A stretch of 64,000 bases of DNA from Argopecten irradians (taxonomy: Eukaryota > Mollusca > Bivalvia > Pectinida > Pectinidae), in contig NC_091137.1 of NCBI RefSeq assembly GCF_041381155.1, positions 17,045,765 to 17,109,764 of the forward strand, read 5' to 3'. Of the stretch, positions 23,724 through 34,280 are shown piece after piece. Under the pieces are notes generated by a model. The model saw nothing but the letters and a program-made list of their open reading frames with translations. It had not been told where the DNA came from and did not search any database. The number at the start of each line of letters is the position of its first letter. Within the stretch, counting starts at the first letter, position 1. The translations under genes and the position numbers were made by a program.

Positions 23724-24358
23724 CTATCTGTCTGACCAGAGTCTGAATAGTCTCCACTTTTTTATAGTTGGCCTGACCACCCCTTCCTTCAAGCAAATGT
23801 CTGCTCCTAGATGAGTGATTGTCTGGGTGGGATATAAAACTGACTTCTCCTGATGGATCAGAAGTCCTAGCCTTTCGGCCAATGTCACCGTAGCCTGCAG
23901 TGATCTTTGCACTACCTCTGGACTTCGTCCCATTGCAACAAACTGTAGATGTCTGCCGTCCACACAAAACCGAAGAAATCGGCGGAAGGCTGGGTGCACT
24001 GGAACATGCAGATATGCGTCCTGAAGGTCGAGAGAGGCGACCCAATCCCCCTCTGCAACGCGTTTATTACTACCTGTAATGTCTCCATCTTGAAATGAAC
24101 TTTCTCCAAAAACTTATTTAGGATGCGCAGGTTTAAAATAGGCCGAAACTTGCCGTTTGGCTTTTGAACCACAAAAAACGTACTGTAAAACCCGGAACCG
24201 ACCTCGTCCTCGGGAACATATTCTATAGCACCTTTTTCTAAAAGGTTTTCTTGTACCCTTGTCTGCCTGATCCCTGTATCTGCAGGAATCTTGATGAATT
24301 GGAGTTTTAATCCTACCTGGATAGTGCTCCTCACCCACTCGTCGTCCTTAATCTGCAC
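23724..24358 (-). pseudogene. reverse transcriptase of the DIRS-like element, catalytic block deleted
   Basis: Recognisable parts: TRVQENLLEKGAIEYVPE, FFVVQKPNGKFRPILNLR, and in a shifted frame a segment up to AFRRFLRF. The sequence then passes directly from QFVAMGRSPEVVQRS to AERLGLLIHQEKSVL and THLGADI. The family stretch with the PFGL motif and the YxDD active site, expected between these, is missing (about 40 residues, inferred from family layout). A TAG stop lies just upstream of the first segment. Confidence 0.8.
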
Positions 24359-24417
24359 CTACTCTCGACAAAGCTGCTGGATTCTGGCGCCTACTGGCTG
24401 GAACAGAATCCTGGAAG

Positions 24418-26109
24418 CTATGGACGAGACCGAAAAGGATGTGGACCCTGGCCCTTTCCCGGCCTCCGAAAGGATCCTCTGCCCTTTCCCTGGAAAGGTT
24501 CCTGCTGAGTGTCTTTGGGTCTCTCCTTCCGTTGCCTATTGAATCCCTGCTGACGCTGTGAACGGGTACTCTGACTCGACTGACGCTGTCTAGGCTCAGA
24601 CTGTTTACTAACTTTAGTAGGAGGTGCTCCACTCCTAGACTTCTGGTCCTCTCTTTGACGCTTGCCATACTTCAGAGCACTCTGTGTCTCCTTAGCGTCG
24701 CGTATGTTCTCTGCGGCCGAGTTCAACACATCGAAATACTTCCCAGCAAATAACTCTGCGTTTGTGGTACATTGTAGGAAGTGATAAAAGACGGCTTTCA
24801 GTCGCCTTGTTGACAAAATTTACCTCATTCAGAAAAAGTTTACGACGACCCAGAGCCGAATTCACCATAATGCAAGATGTAACATCAGCCATAGACATAA
24901 AGACACTGGCTAGTGCCTGACGGCCAGCTTGCTGTACTGCTACATTACCTGAAGACTTGTCCATGTATGATACAATCATGGTGGCGTATGAAATGGCCCG
25001 CAGCAGTACTCTGGCTCCAGAATCATTACGTGTTAAGTCTTTATTTACTTCCCTCAAGAGCTTGGACTTGAGGCACATCTGACCCTGGTGACTGGAGGAA
25101 CCAACCAATCCTTCCTCAATATAAGAATCCAAGCGAGTGGTTTTCCCAAACTTCTCAAAATCTGTATCTGTAATCAGAAAAGCTTTCTCATCACGGTTTC
25201 TGAATGCACTGACCTTACCATACTTAGTACCCTGACGGTCAATGTCCTGCACAATGTCACTAATTTTCCCCTCTAATGGTAACTTTGTGACCTTCTGTTT
25301 TTCTGATCCTCCACTCAAGTGTGAGGGTAAATAGGATGTACCCTTGGGAGTGTCCCCCTCCCTATCCTGAGTTGGGATGTTCAGCTCACAACAAACATTT
25401 TGTATAAGTTCATCCCACTTAATTGGATCCAAATTCCCTGGAGCTCCCTGAAACACCTGACCTATATTAATAGAGGAGCCTCCACCTAAAGACACGTGAG
25501 ATATGCTATCATTGTCTTTTACAGGCCTGTCCTGGACAGACTCTCTGTCATTAAATCCTGACCCGGCTGCCATGGACACAGATTCCATATCATCGTCCTC
25601 ACTCTCCTGACGTTCACATACAAATCTATCAAATCGACCTTCTCTGCTCCGTGACTTATGAATATTATCTACTGAAAACTGATCGTTCTCATTCTCAGAC
25701 TGCCGAACAGGTGGGGAAGGTCTATGATCTTTGAAAAAATTAGACATTTGAGCAGAAATGTATCGGTCAATCGCCCCACGTGTTGCCTCATCCAGCGAGA
25801 CACTTACCGTTGATAACGGCGATCCCCGCTCCGATTCCTCACATCCTCCGAAGTCTCATTAGTAGGCTCTTGACCCTTGTTTGGGGGGCTCATCCCACCC
25901 TGGGTCCTCGTAATCCCTTTGGGAGGCCGGCCACCACCGGCCGATTTCTCTATCATCTTGTCAAAGATGACCCATTTTTCGCTTATCAATCGTTCACAAA
26001 CGATGCATGGGAACGCTTTATTACATATTCGGTGTCTAAAACACTCCTCGTGATCGTCCAAGACATTCATAGACTTCGAACATTTCTTACATTCTTTAAA
26101 TCTGTCCAT
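24418..26109 (-). pseudogene. gag-like ORF1 of the DIRS-like element, copy 1, frameshifted
   Basis: The N-terminus (MDRFKECKKCSKSM, about 26109) carries paired Cys/His motifs CKKC, CFRHRIC and CIVC, a zinc-binding arrangement seen in DIRS gag proteins. The central part (25747-24692, 351 codons) holds RVLLRAISYATMIVSYMDKS and QAGRQALASVFMSMADVT. The C-terminal part (24816-24418) is in another frame and ends in a basic, Gln/Arg-rich tail. Breaks: one near 25810-25850, where the two tandem copies differ by a 16-bp indel, and one near 24800. Confidence 0.75.
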
Positions 26110-26177
26110 TTTATCTTCTCTAAATAGCGTAGCAAAAATCTCGTGCTGGTTGTAAATGGCGCCCGAAAGAATACTGG

Positions 26178-26189
26178 TGCGCATGCGCG
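26178..26189. promoter_or_regulatory. NRF1-like palindrome upstream of ORF1, copy 1
   Basis: TGCGCATGCGCG matches the palindromic NRF1 core (GCGCATGCGC). It lies about 70 bp upstream of the ORF1 methionine in an otherwise AT-rich window. The copy at 29972-29983 is identical. Use as a promoter site is inference. Confidence 0.45.
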
Positions 26190-27501
26190 AGTACCGGATG
26201 TGCTTCCGGTCGGGTGCATTCGATTTGTTTTCGGGCGTGTAGTATTGGTAAACCGGAGGAATTGTCTAATGTTTTACTCATGCAGGTAGGTATGGGGACT
26301 GAAGTAAACTAGTGTGGGTTAAATCGTCTTAGATACTGGACAGAGATCGGAGTAGTATTTTGTATTTGTCAAAGTTTACCGGACCTGAAGATGTCATGAA
26401 GTGAGTCCAATTTAAAGTGATAAAATTCTCTTTCGTCGTGTGAGCCATTTAATTTTCCGTCAATCTATACGTTGTCATGTATGAAATTGGATCGAAATTG
26501 TCATAATCAGTGGTTTCGATTGATGATGTCATTTTCAACAGCAAATGATCTTGACTCTATATAGTTTCCTTCACAAATTAGAGTATCGCATGGGTGTTAA
26601 ATGTAGTAAATACATTTTGCTAGAACGAATGATGATTTTATAGGAACAGAATGTCGCCATGTATGAATATGTAAGTGGATTCGGTAGATGTTTCCTATGA
26701 TAATAATGCCAGGGATACCTAATTAGTATATTATTACCTTTCTACATTTTTTACATTATGAATTCTCAGTGGTGGATGGTTGAGAATGATATTGCACGAT
26801 AATTACCATATCCCGCGTAAAGGTTAAATTAGTTTTTCTTTATTTAGATCTTCAACAAGACTATTTGTTTCGTGATCAGATTCAAAGATGATCAATTATG
26901 CTTGTTATTTCCAATGTTTACTTTTATTGGTGAACGACCAAATTAATCAAATTCAAATAGTTGTTGTATCATTTTCAACTACAATAGTGTTCACCTTCAC
27001 TGGTTTCGTCCATCATAGAATAATCTTTGATGCGATTTAGTTTGGGATCGATTGTTAGCCTTTTAATAACTTTATTTTACAAACAAACAGTTGTTAGGTT
27101 GATAACGTTTGTCTCCTGTTTACATAAACCCCAGAAATATATCGCCTTATTAAATGAAGAGTATATGTATGAACGATTTTTTAACAAATACAATTATTTC
27201 GTTCCAATTAATCTTTGCATGTCTGTACGTGATTCAATGATTATGAGGTCAAAGCTAGATTCAAAATCTGAAAATATTGTAAAAGAATATCACCTTCATC
27301 CCAGCATTTTTAAAGTTTCCCGCAGTGGCTCCCTCACTGCAATCAAAGTCAGAACCTATTGAGTGGAGTGTCTCCACAGGGCTAACAAGTACAGCTGAAT
27401 TGGACGCATGCGGAGGCGTCCCATAGGAATCAGAAGTATACATGGTTCCATCTGGCCTAGCAAGCGCAGCACTACCTGTGCTGATACTAACCTTGTCTGC
27501 T

Positions 27502-28136
27502 CTATCTGTCTGACCAGAGTCTGAATAGTCTCCACTTTTTTATAGTTGGCCTGACCACCCCTTCCTTCAAGCAAATGTCTGCTCCTAGATGAGTGATTGT
27601 CTGGGTGGGATATAAAACTGACTTCTCCTGATGGATCAGAAGTCCTAGCCTTTCGGCCAATGTCACCGTAGCCTGCAGTGATCTTTGCACTACCTCTGGA
27701 CTTCGTCCCATTGCAACAAACTGTAGATGTCTGCCGTCCACACAAAACCGAAGAAATCGGCGGAAGGCTGGGTGCACTGGAACATGCAGATATGCGTCCT
27801 GAAGGTCGAGAGAGGCGACCCAATCCCCCTCTGCAACGCGTTTATTACTACCTGTAATGTCTCCATCTTGAAATGAACTTTCTCCAAAAACTTATTTAGG
27901 ATGCGCAGGTTTAAAATAGGCCGAAACTTGCCGTTTGGCTTTTGAACCACAAAAAACGTACTGTAAAACCCGGAACCGACCTCGTCCTCGGGAACATATT
28001 CTATAGCACCTTTTTCTAAAAGGTTTTCTTGTACCCTTGTCTGCCTGATCCCTGTATCTGCAGGAATCTTGATGAATTGGAGTTTTAATCCTACCTGGAT
28101 AGTGCTCCTCACCCACTCGTCGTCCTTAATCTGCAC
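27502..28136 (-). pseudogene. RT remnant, copy 2
   Basis: Same segments and same missing YxDD block as at 23724-24358, with identical predicted peptides. The preceding TAG is also shared. Confidence 0.8.
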
Positions 28137-28195
28137 CTACTCTCGACAAAGCTGCTGGATTCTGGCGCCTACTGGCTGGAACAGAATCCTGGAAG

Positions 28196-29903
28196 CTATG
28201 GACGAGACCGAAAAGGATGTGGACCCTGGCCCTTTCCCGGCCTCCGAAAGGATCCTCTGCCCTTTCCCTGGAAAGGTTCCTGCTGAGTGTCTTTGGGTCT
28301 CTCCTTCCGTTGCCTATTGAATCCCTGCTGACGCTGTGAACGGGTACTCTGACTCGACTGACGCTGTCTAGGCTCAGACTGTTTACTAACTTTAGTAGGA
28401 GGTGCTCCACTCCTAGACTTCTGGTCCTCTCTTTGACGCTTGCCATACTTCAGAGCACTCTGTGTCTCCTTAGCGTCGCGTATGTTCTCTGCGGCCGAGT
28501 TCAACACATCGAAATACTTCCCAGCAAATAACTCTGCGTTTGTGGTACATTGTAGGAAGTGATAAAAGACGGCTTTCAGTCGCCTTGTTGACAAAATTTA
28601 CCTCATTCAGAAAAAGTTTACGACGACCCAGAGCCGAATTCACCATAATGCAAGATGTAACATCAGCCATAGACATAAAGACACTGGCTAGTGCCTGACG
28701 GCCAGCTTGCTGTACTGCTACATTACCTGAAGACTTGTCCATGTATGATACAATCATGGTGGCGTATGAAATGGCCCGCAGCAGTACTCTGGCTCCAGAA
28801 TCATTACGTGTTAAGTCTTTATTTACTTCCCTCAAGAGCTTGGACTTGAGGCACATCTGACCCTGGTGACTGGAGGAACCAACCAATCCTTCCTCAATAT
28901 AAGAATCCAAGCGAGTGGTTTTCCCAAACTTCTCAAAATCTGTATCTGTAATCAGAAAAGCTTTCTCATCACGGTTTCTGAATGCACTGACCTTACCATA
29001 CTTAGTACCCTGACGGTCAATGTCCTGCACAATGTCACTAATTTTCCCCTCTAATGGTAACTTTGTGACCTTCTGTTTTTCTGATCCTCCACTCAAGTGT
29101 GAGGGTAAATAGGATGTACCCTTGGGAGTGTCCCCCTCCCTATCCTGAGTTGGGATGTTCAGCTCACAACAAACATTTTGTATAAGTTCATCCCACTTAA
29201 TTGGATCCAAATTCCCTGGAGCTCCCTGAAACACCTGACCTATATTAATAGAGGAGCCTCCACCTAAAGACACGTGAGATATGCTATCATTGTCTTTTAC
29301 AGGCCTGTCCTGGACAGACTCTCTGTCATTAAATCCTGACCCGGCTGCCACGGACACAGATTCCATATCATCGTCCTCACTCTCCTGACGTTCACATACA
29401 AATCTATCAAATCGACCTTCTCTGCTCCGTGACTTATGAATATTATCTACTGAAAACTGATCGTTCTCATTCTCAGACTGCCGAACAGGTGGGGAAGGTC
29501 TATGATCTTTGAAAAAATTAGACATTTGAGCAGAAATGTATCGGTCAATCGCCCCACGTGTTGCCTCATCCAGCGAGACACTTACCGTTGATAACGGCTA
29601 TTCCCGCTCCGTAAGACTGGTACTGGGGGGCCTCACACCCTCCGAAGTCTCATTAGTAGGCTCTAGACCCTTGTTTGGGGGGCTCATCCCACCCTGGGTC
29701 CTCGTAATCCCTTTGGGAGGCCGGCCACCACCGGCCGATTTCTCAATCATCTTGTCAAAGATGACCCATTTTTCGCTTATCAATCGTTCACAAACGATGC
29801 ATGGGAACGCTTTATTACATATTCGGTGTCTAAAACACTCCTCGTGATCGTCCAAGACATTCATAGACTTCGAACATTTCTTACATTCTTTAAATCTGTC
29901 CAT
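28196..29903 (-). pseudogene. gag-like ORF1, copy 2, frameshifted and with a nonsense codon
   Basis: Same layout as copy 1. In this copy the N-terminal Cys/His part and the following PLSTVSVSLDEATRGAIDRY-like part are in one frame, separated by a single TAG near 29602. In copy 1 the same place is frameshifted by the 16-bp indel. The break near 28575 is shared. Confidence 0.75.
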
Positions 29904-29971
29904 TTTATCTTCTCTAAATAGCGTAGCAAAAATCTCGTGCTGGTTGTAAATGGCGCCCGAAAGAATACTGG

Positions 29972-29983
29972 TGCGCATGCGCG
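29972..29983. promoter_or_regulatory. NRF1-like palindrome upstream of ORF1, copy 2
   Basis: Same TGCGCATGCGCG as at 26178-26189. Confidence 0.45.
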
Positions 29984-30397
29984 AGTACCGGATGTGCTTC
30001 CGGTCGGGTGCATTCGATTTGTTTTCGGGCGTGTAGTATTGGTAAACCGGAGGAATTGTCTAATGTTTTACTCATGCAGGTAGGTATGGGGACTGAAGTA
30101 AACTAGTGTGGGTTAAATCGTCTTAGATACTGGACAGAGATCGGAGTAGTATTTTGTATTTGTCAAAGTTTACCGGACCTGAAGATGTCATGAAGTGAGT
30201 CCAATTTAAAGTGATAAAATTCTCTTTCGTCGTGTGAGCCATTTAATTTTCCGTCAATCTATACGTTGTCATGTATGAAATTGGATCGAAATTGTCATAA
30301 TCAGTGGTTTCGATTGATGATGTCATTTTCAACAGCAAATGATCTTGACTCTATATAGTTTCCTTCACAAATTAGAGTATCGCATGGGTGTTAAATG

Positions 30398-32655
30398 TAG
30401 TAAATACATTTTGCTAGAACGAATGATGATTTTATAGGAACAGAATGTCGCCATGTATGAATATGTAAGTGGATTCGGTAGATGTTTCCTATGATAATAA
30501 TGCCAGGGATACCTAATTAGTATATTATTACCTTTCTACATTTTTTACATTATGAATTCTCAGTGGTGGATGGTTGAGAATGATATTGCACGATAATTAC
30601 CATATCCCGCGTAAAGGTTAAATTAGTTTTTCTTTATTTAGATCTTCAACAAGACTATTTGTTTCGTGATCAGATTCAAAGATGATCAATTATGCTTGTT
30701 ATTTCCAATGTTTACTTTTATTGGTGAACGACCAAATTAATCAAATTCAAATAGTTGTTGTATCATTTTCAACTACAATAGTGTTCACCTTCACTGGTTT
30801 CGTCCATCATAGAATAATCTTTGATGCGATTTAGTTTGGGATCGATTGTTAGCCTTTTAATAACTTTATTTTACAAACAAACAGTTGTTAGGTTGATAAC
30901 GTTTGTCTCCTGTTTACATAAACCCCAGAAATATCTCGCCTTATTAAATGAAGAGTATATGTATGAACGAGTTTTTAACAAATACAATTATTTCGTTCCA
31001 ATTAATCTTTGCATGTCTGTACGTGATTCAATGATTATGAGGTCAAAGCTAGATTCAAAATCTGAAAATATTGTAAAAGAATATCACCTTCATCCCAGCA
31101 TTTTTAAATATTCTTTTTTAAATATTTCTTTGCATCGTTTGGTCTTTTTTTATTAAATGTGTTTAAAAGTATGTTTGGAAATCCTTTTATCGTAGTTCCG
31201 TTACTTTGTATGTACTTCATGTACCAGCAGTTCTTGGTAGTGTATCAAGAGGTAGGTTTTGGAGATGTTTAATAATCTTAAGTAATTTCAAAAATATTTG
31301 CTTTATTACAAGAGATTATATATCACATGAGTATTCTAAAATGTAATTAAAATATATATCATAGTAGTTCTTTGCTCATTTGTATCATCGGTAAACTCAT
31401 GTTGTATTGTTTATTTTGTGATCATATCATATTTTATTTCGAAACGTTTACGTGAATTTCATAAGAGAGGTTTGATGATTTATTTAGCAAAAATAATAAT
31501 CAGTATATTTGGCCGAAAAAAGCATTACCACATTCAACAGATTTCGGCATCTCTGAATTATCTGAATTAGTTAGTAATAATCACGGAATCCTTTTTACCT
31601 GTGTTGGCTTAATATAACTGTACTGCACATGGTGTGTAAGTTGAGGAGGAACTGTAAATAATTAAGATAGGTCATTACCAATATTTGCGACCTCACATTC
31701 ACTAATTTGCCTCCTCCCAAGTCAATGTTTTTGGGTCTAAATGAAAAACAACACGTTATCAACCTGTATACTGCTACATGTATATAAATGAATACAGTCT
31801 TACATATACGTGCCTTTGTGAATACTTTTCAAGCTCTGACGTTTTTCTCCAACATGCAATTTACATGCGGGTGTACATGTACCTCAGGGCAGAGGCGTAA
31901 TTCCAATTTGAACAATTTTGAAATCAAAACTTTTCTCATTGATACAGATTTGTTTTAATTTCAATTAAAATATATAAATATTTTGATGCCTCTCTTAAGA
32001 ACGATATTCTATGACTTTCAGTTTGAAAGATCTGTAAGAGCTAGGATTTTTTAGGAAGTGCCTAAGTATCTACTGAATCATATATATGTATGTATATGTA
32101 TAAGTAAAAAAAGAATCATGTCCATGTAATGGTTTCCATTAAAGCGCTATGGAAGAAAAAACTGTTTTATAGTTCTGTTTTCTTTTTATGTATATGTTGG
32201 TTATATTCAACTGAAACGATCACAGAAAACAAAAACAGAGATACATGGAAGACTTTTCTTAATCAAACGAATTTATTATTATCGTAATACAACAACGAAC
32301 ATTTGGGTACAACCAAAGTCACGTTAAAGCATAGTTCGTTATAGATCTACACACATTGCAGTCAAACTTATAGGAACCTTGACGGAGAATAAAATTATTA
32401 CGTTGTATTTCTATTTGCTCGAGACTAACACTATATATCCTTACCAACCAAAAAGGAAATTGATGAGATCATAATTTTCCTATTACTCCCGTAGATATAG
32501 TGATATGTTTAACATGTATTTTGACGTCGTTCTGAACGACGTTATGACGTACTGTGCATTTTCGTGCGTACGTACGTGCTACCGGAATGAAAAACACCAA
32601 TTGTTCCATGTTTTTCGCAACAATATTTGTAGTTTTGATTTTAAAATGTTGAATA
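30398..32655. repeat. older direct duplication, left copy
   Basis: Matches 34300-36790 with scattered substitutions and several indels. It overlaps the right end of tandem unit 2 and extends into flanking DNA. No coding sequence is recognised; the 111-codon frame near 30821 is repeated in all three copies but has no recognisable domain and differs at its end. Confidence 0.92.
32140..32190. repeat. remnant of the fold-back element in the left copy
   Basis: Contains AAGCGCTATGGAAGAAAAAAC and TTCTGTTTTCTTTTTATGT, matching only the outer part of the right arm of the complete palindrome at 36061-36218. The left arm and centre are absent. Confidence 0.8.
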
Positions 32656-32684
32656 TCCGAAAGAAATTTATATTTCCTAACGTC

Positions 32685-32872
32685 TTCCTTGACACCGCCT
32701 CACGTTTGGCCTTCGGTTGAGAGCTCGCCCTTGTGAGGTAGGCTCTGGGTTCTGTCACCTGGCCGAGACACACGTTACACCCTGCTTAGCGCTCAGTATT
32801 AAGGGAGTAGGACGACTGGTTCGCATGTTGTCAGTATAATGTGACTGAGTGGGAATGTGTTGATTATACCCC
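32685..32872. repeat. fragment of a dispersed repeat
   Basis: Includes TGTCACCTGGCCGAGACACAC and GTTGTCAGTATAATGTGACTG. I associate these words with a common dispersed repeat of mollusc genomes, from memory and not checked. It begins just after the end of the left direct-duplication copy. Confidence 0.45.
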
Positions 32873-32877
32873 TGCAA

Positions 32878-33240
32878 GGATTTCTAGAACAGTTCTAAAA
32901 CTGCTCCAGAACGGTTCCGGAAAGAGCTCTAGAAGTGTTCTAGAATTATTCTAAAGGAATTATAGAATCGTTTTACAACGTTTTCTAGAACGATGTTCTA
33001 GAACTATTCTAGAACAGTGTTCTAGAGTAATGTTCTAGAACAATTCTAGAACTATTCTGGAATTAAGAAACTGGAGCAGTTCTAGAACATTTCTAGAATA
33101 TTTTCAGAACATTTCTGAAAAAGTCTCATTTAACATTGTAGAACCGTTCTAGAACAGTTGTAGAATTGTTCTAAAACAGGTTGTTAAACTGTTCTAGAAC
33201 TTTTTAGAGCGTTTCTAGAACTTTCATTAGATAATCTAGA
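32878..33240. repeat. cluster of TTCTAGAA dyads (heat-shock-element-like)
   Basis: About 360 bp dense in GTTCTAGAAC palindromes: at least 12 exact TTCTAGAA words (for example near 32882, 32938, 32983, 33008, 33044, 33080, 33148, 33192) plus many one-off variants. Spacing is irregular, so it is not a simple tandem array. TTCnnGAA is the core dyad bound by heat-shock factor. No gene adjoins it. Confidence 0.85.
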
Positions 33241-34280
33241 AAGCATGCACTTTCATGAAGGATGTTTGATGAGGAAAAACTTATAACTTGTGACCAGTAC
33301 CTGGTAAACTTTTTGATGGTAATATTTCGCGATACTAAAGGTAAAATGAGACATAGCGCCTCGTCTGATGTCTGATTGACGCTAGCAAAAACGGTACCTT
33401 TAGTCGCCTTTTACGATCATGCAATGGGTATAGCAGGTGCAATTCTAACACCCTACCTGAGACGATGGCAACATTGATGGTTCCCGTTAACAATGGGCAA
33501 AGGACACATACTGTCATATTTATTACCTTAATGCTTATACAGTTTCTGGAATGCAACATGGCATTGTATATATGTTAAATCATAACTGTCAGTATTATAT
33601 GTCCCACTGTTTCAAAACAGATAAGTAGAATTTCTAAAAAAATTCATCCATTTGAGCTGTTTATGGTGAAACGATGATAACCTGAATATAATTTTAAACA
33701 TAAAAATTTTAGGGTACTCGAGCAGTGCCTTACTTATTCTGTTGCTCAAACGAAAAATTGAAAACTTCAAAAAGTCGTATCTTTTGTCAAATTTGATATT
33801 TACGTTCCATTTGTGATAAAATGATATTGGATACAGCCACGTGTGATATGTCGTTAAAAAGGCAATTTTATGTGGTATTTTTAATCATAAGAAAAATGTG
33901 ATTTAAGTGTTTTTACTATGACTTATGCCAGGTAAAAGGCCCCAGAGGCTTTAAATTTACCAGTGTTAATGTAGGGGGTGCTGTAGTCCTAATAATGGTC
34001 CAATCGGGTTTTAAGTATTATAGACATATGTGTATTAATGCAATTAATTAATGTAAATTCAAAAATCAAAAAATTATCGTGGTCGGATTTTCAGTCTATA
34101 TGCAACACCTCCTTTAAAGAGGCACACGGCTGTTTTGTAATTTAATTTTAACAATCTCGCATTGAGTGATTGTATTCTATCTTACAAAGCAACAGTTTTT
34201 CGGCGTCGCCATATATTTCTTCATGTAGGAAATACCTTTCTATTAATTATTTCAGTTTTTTTATCTTGATGTGCAATAAA
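33241..34280. other. unique spacer between the direct-duplication copies
   Basis: AT-rich. I see no gene or repeat that I can support. Confidence 0.5.

Larger units (their letters stand above)
22021..26290 (-). mobile_element. decayed DIRS-like retrotransposon, copy 1
   Basis: Minus-strand order: gag (about 26109-24418), RT (24358-23724), RNase H (23568-23041) overlapped by the recombinase frame, and YR (about 22765-22026). The order and the overlap fit the DIRS group. It is inactive: gag has frameshifts, a TAG precedes RT, the RT core is deleted, and YR is frameshifted and ends before its second catalytic box. No terminal repeats could be recognised, so the outer limits are approximate. A different family from the element at 12538-17107. 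Confidence 0.8.
23533..27310. repeat. tandem segmental duplication, unit 1 (3.78 kb)
   Basis: Runs from inside the RNase H region of the DIRS-like element through ORF1 and about 1.1 kb of flanking DNA. The next 3.8 kb (27311-31105) repeats it almost base for base: the constant offset is 3778 up to about 25800 and 3794 after a 16-bp indel. At the junction (27305-27315) ATTTTTAAA joins GTTTCCCGC, sharing TTAAA with both parents. Confidence 0.95.
27311..30084 (-). mobile_element. decayed DIRS-like retrotransposon, copy 2 (3' truncated by the duplication)
   Basis: Contains gag and RT but stops in the RNase H region at the duplication junction, so it has no recombinase. It carries the same RT deletion and the same internal frameshift in gag as copy 1. 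It is therefore a passive duplicate and not an independent insertion. Confidence 0.85.
27311..31105. repeat. tandem segmental duplication, unit 2 (3.79 kb)
   Basis: Second copy of 23533-27310. The 351-codon gag segment differs by one residue (Met to Val, SVSMAAG versus SVSVAAG). The main length difference is the extra sequence around 29615-29635. Confidence 0.95.

Noticed and set aside
30821-31156. 111-codon frame repeated at 27027, 30821 and 34723 as a conserved small gene
   Set aside because: The copies are recent DNA duplicates, so the shared frame carries no evolutionary weight. There is no domain or codon pattern.
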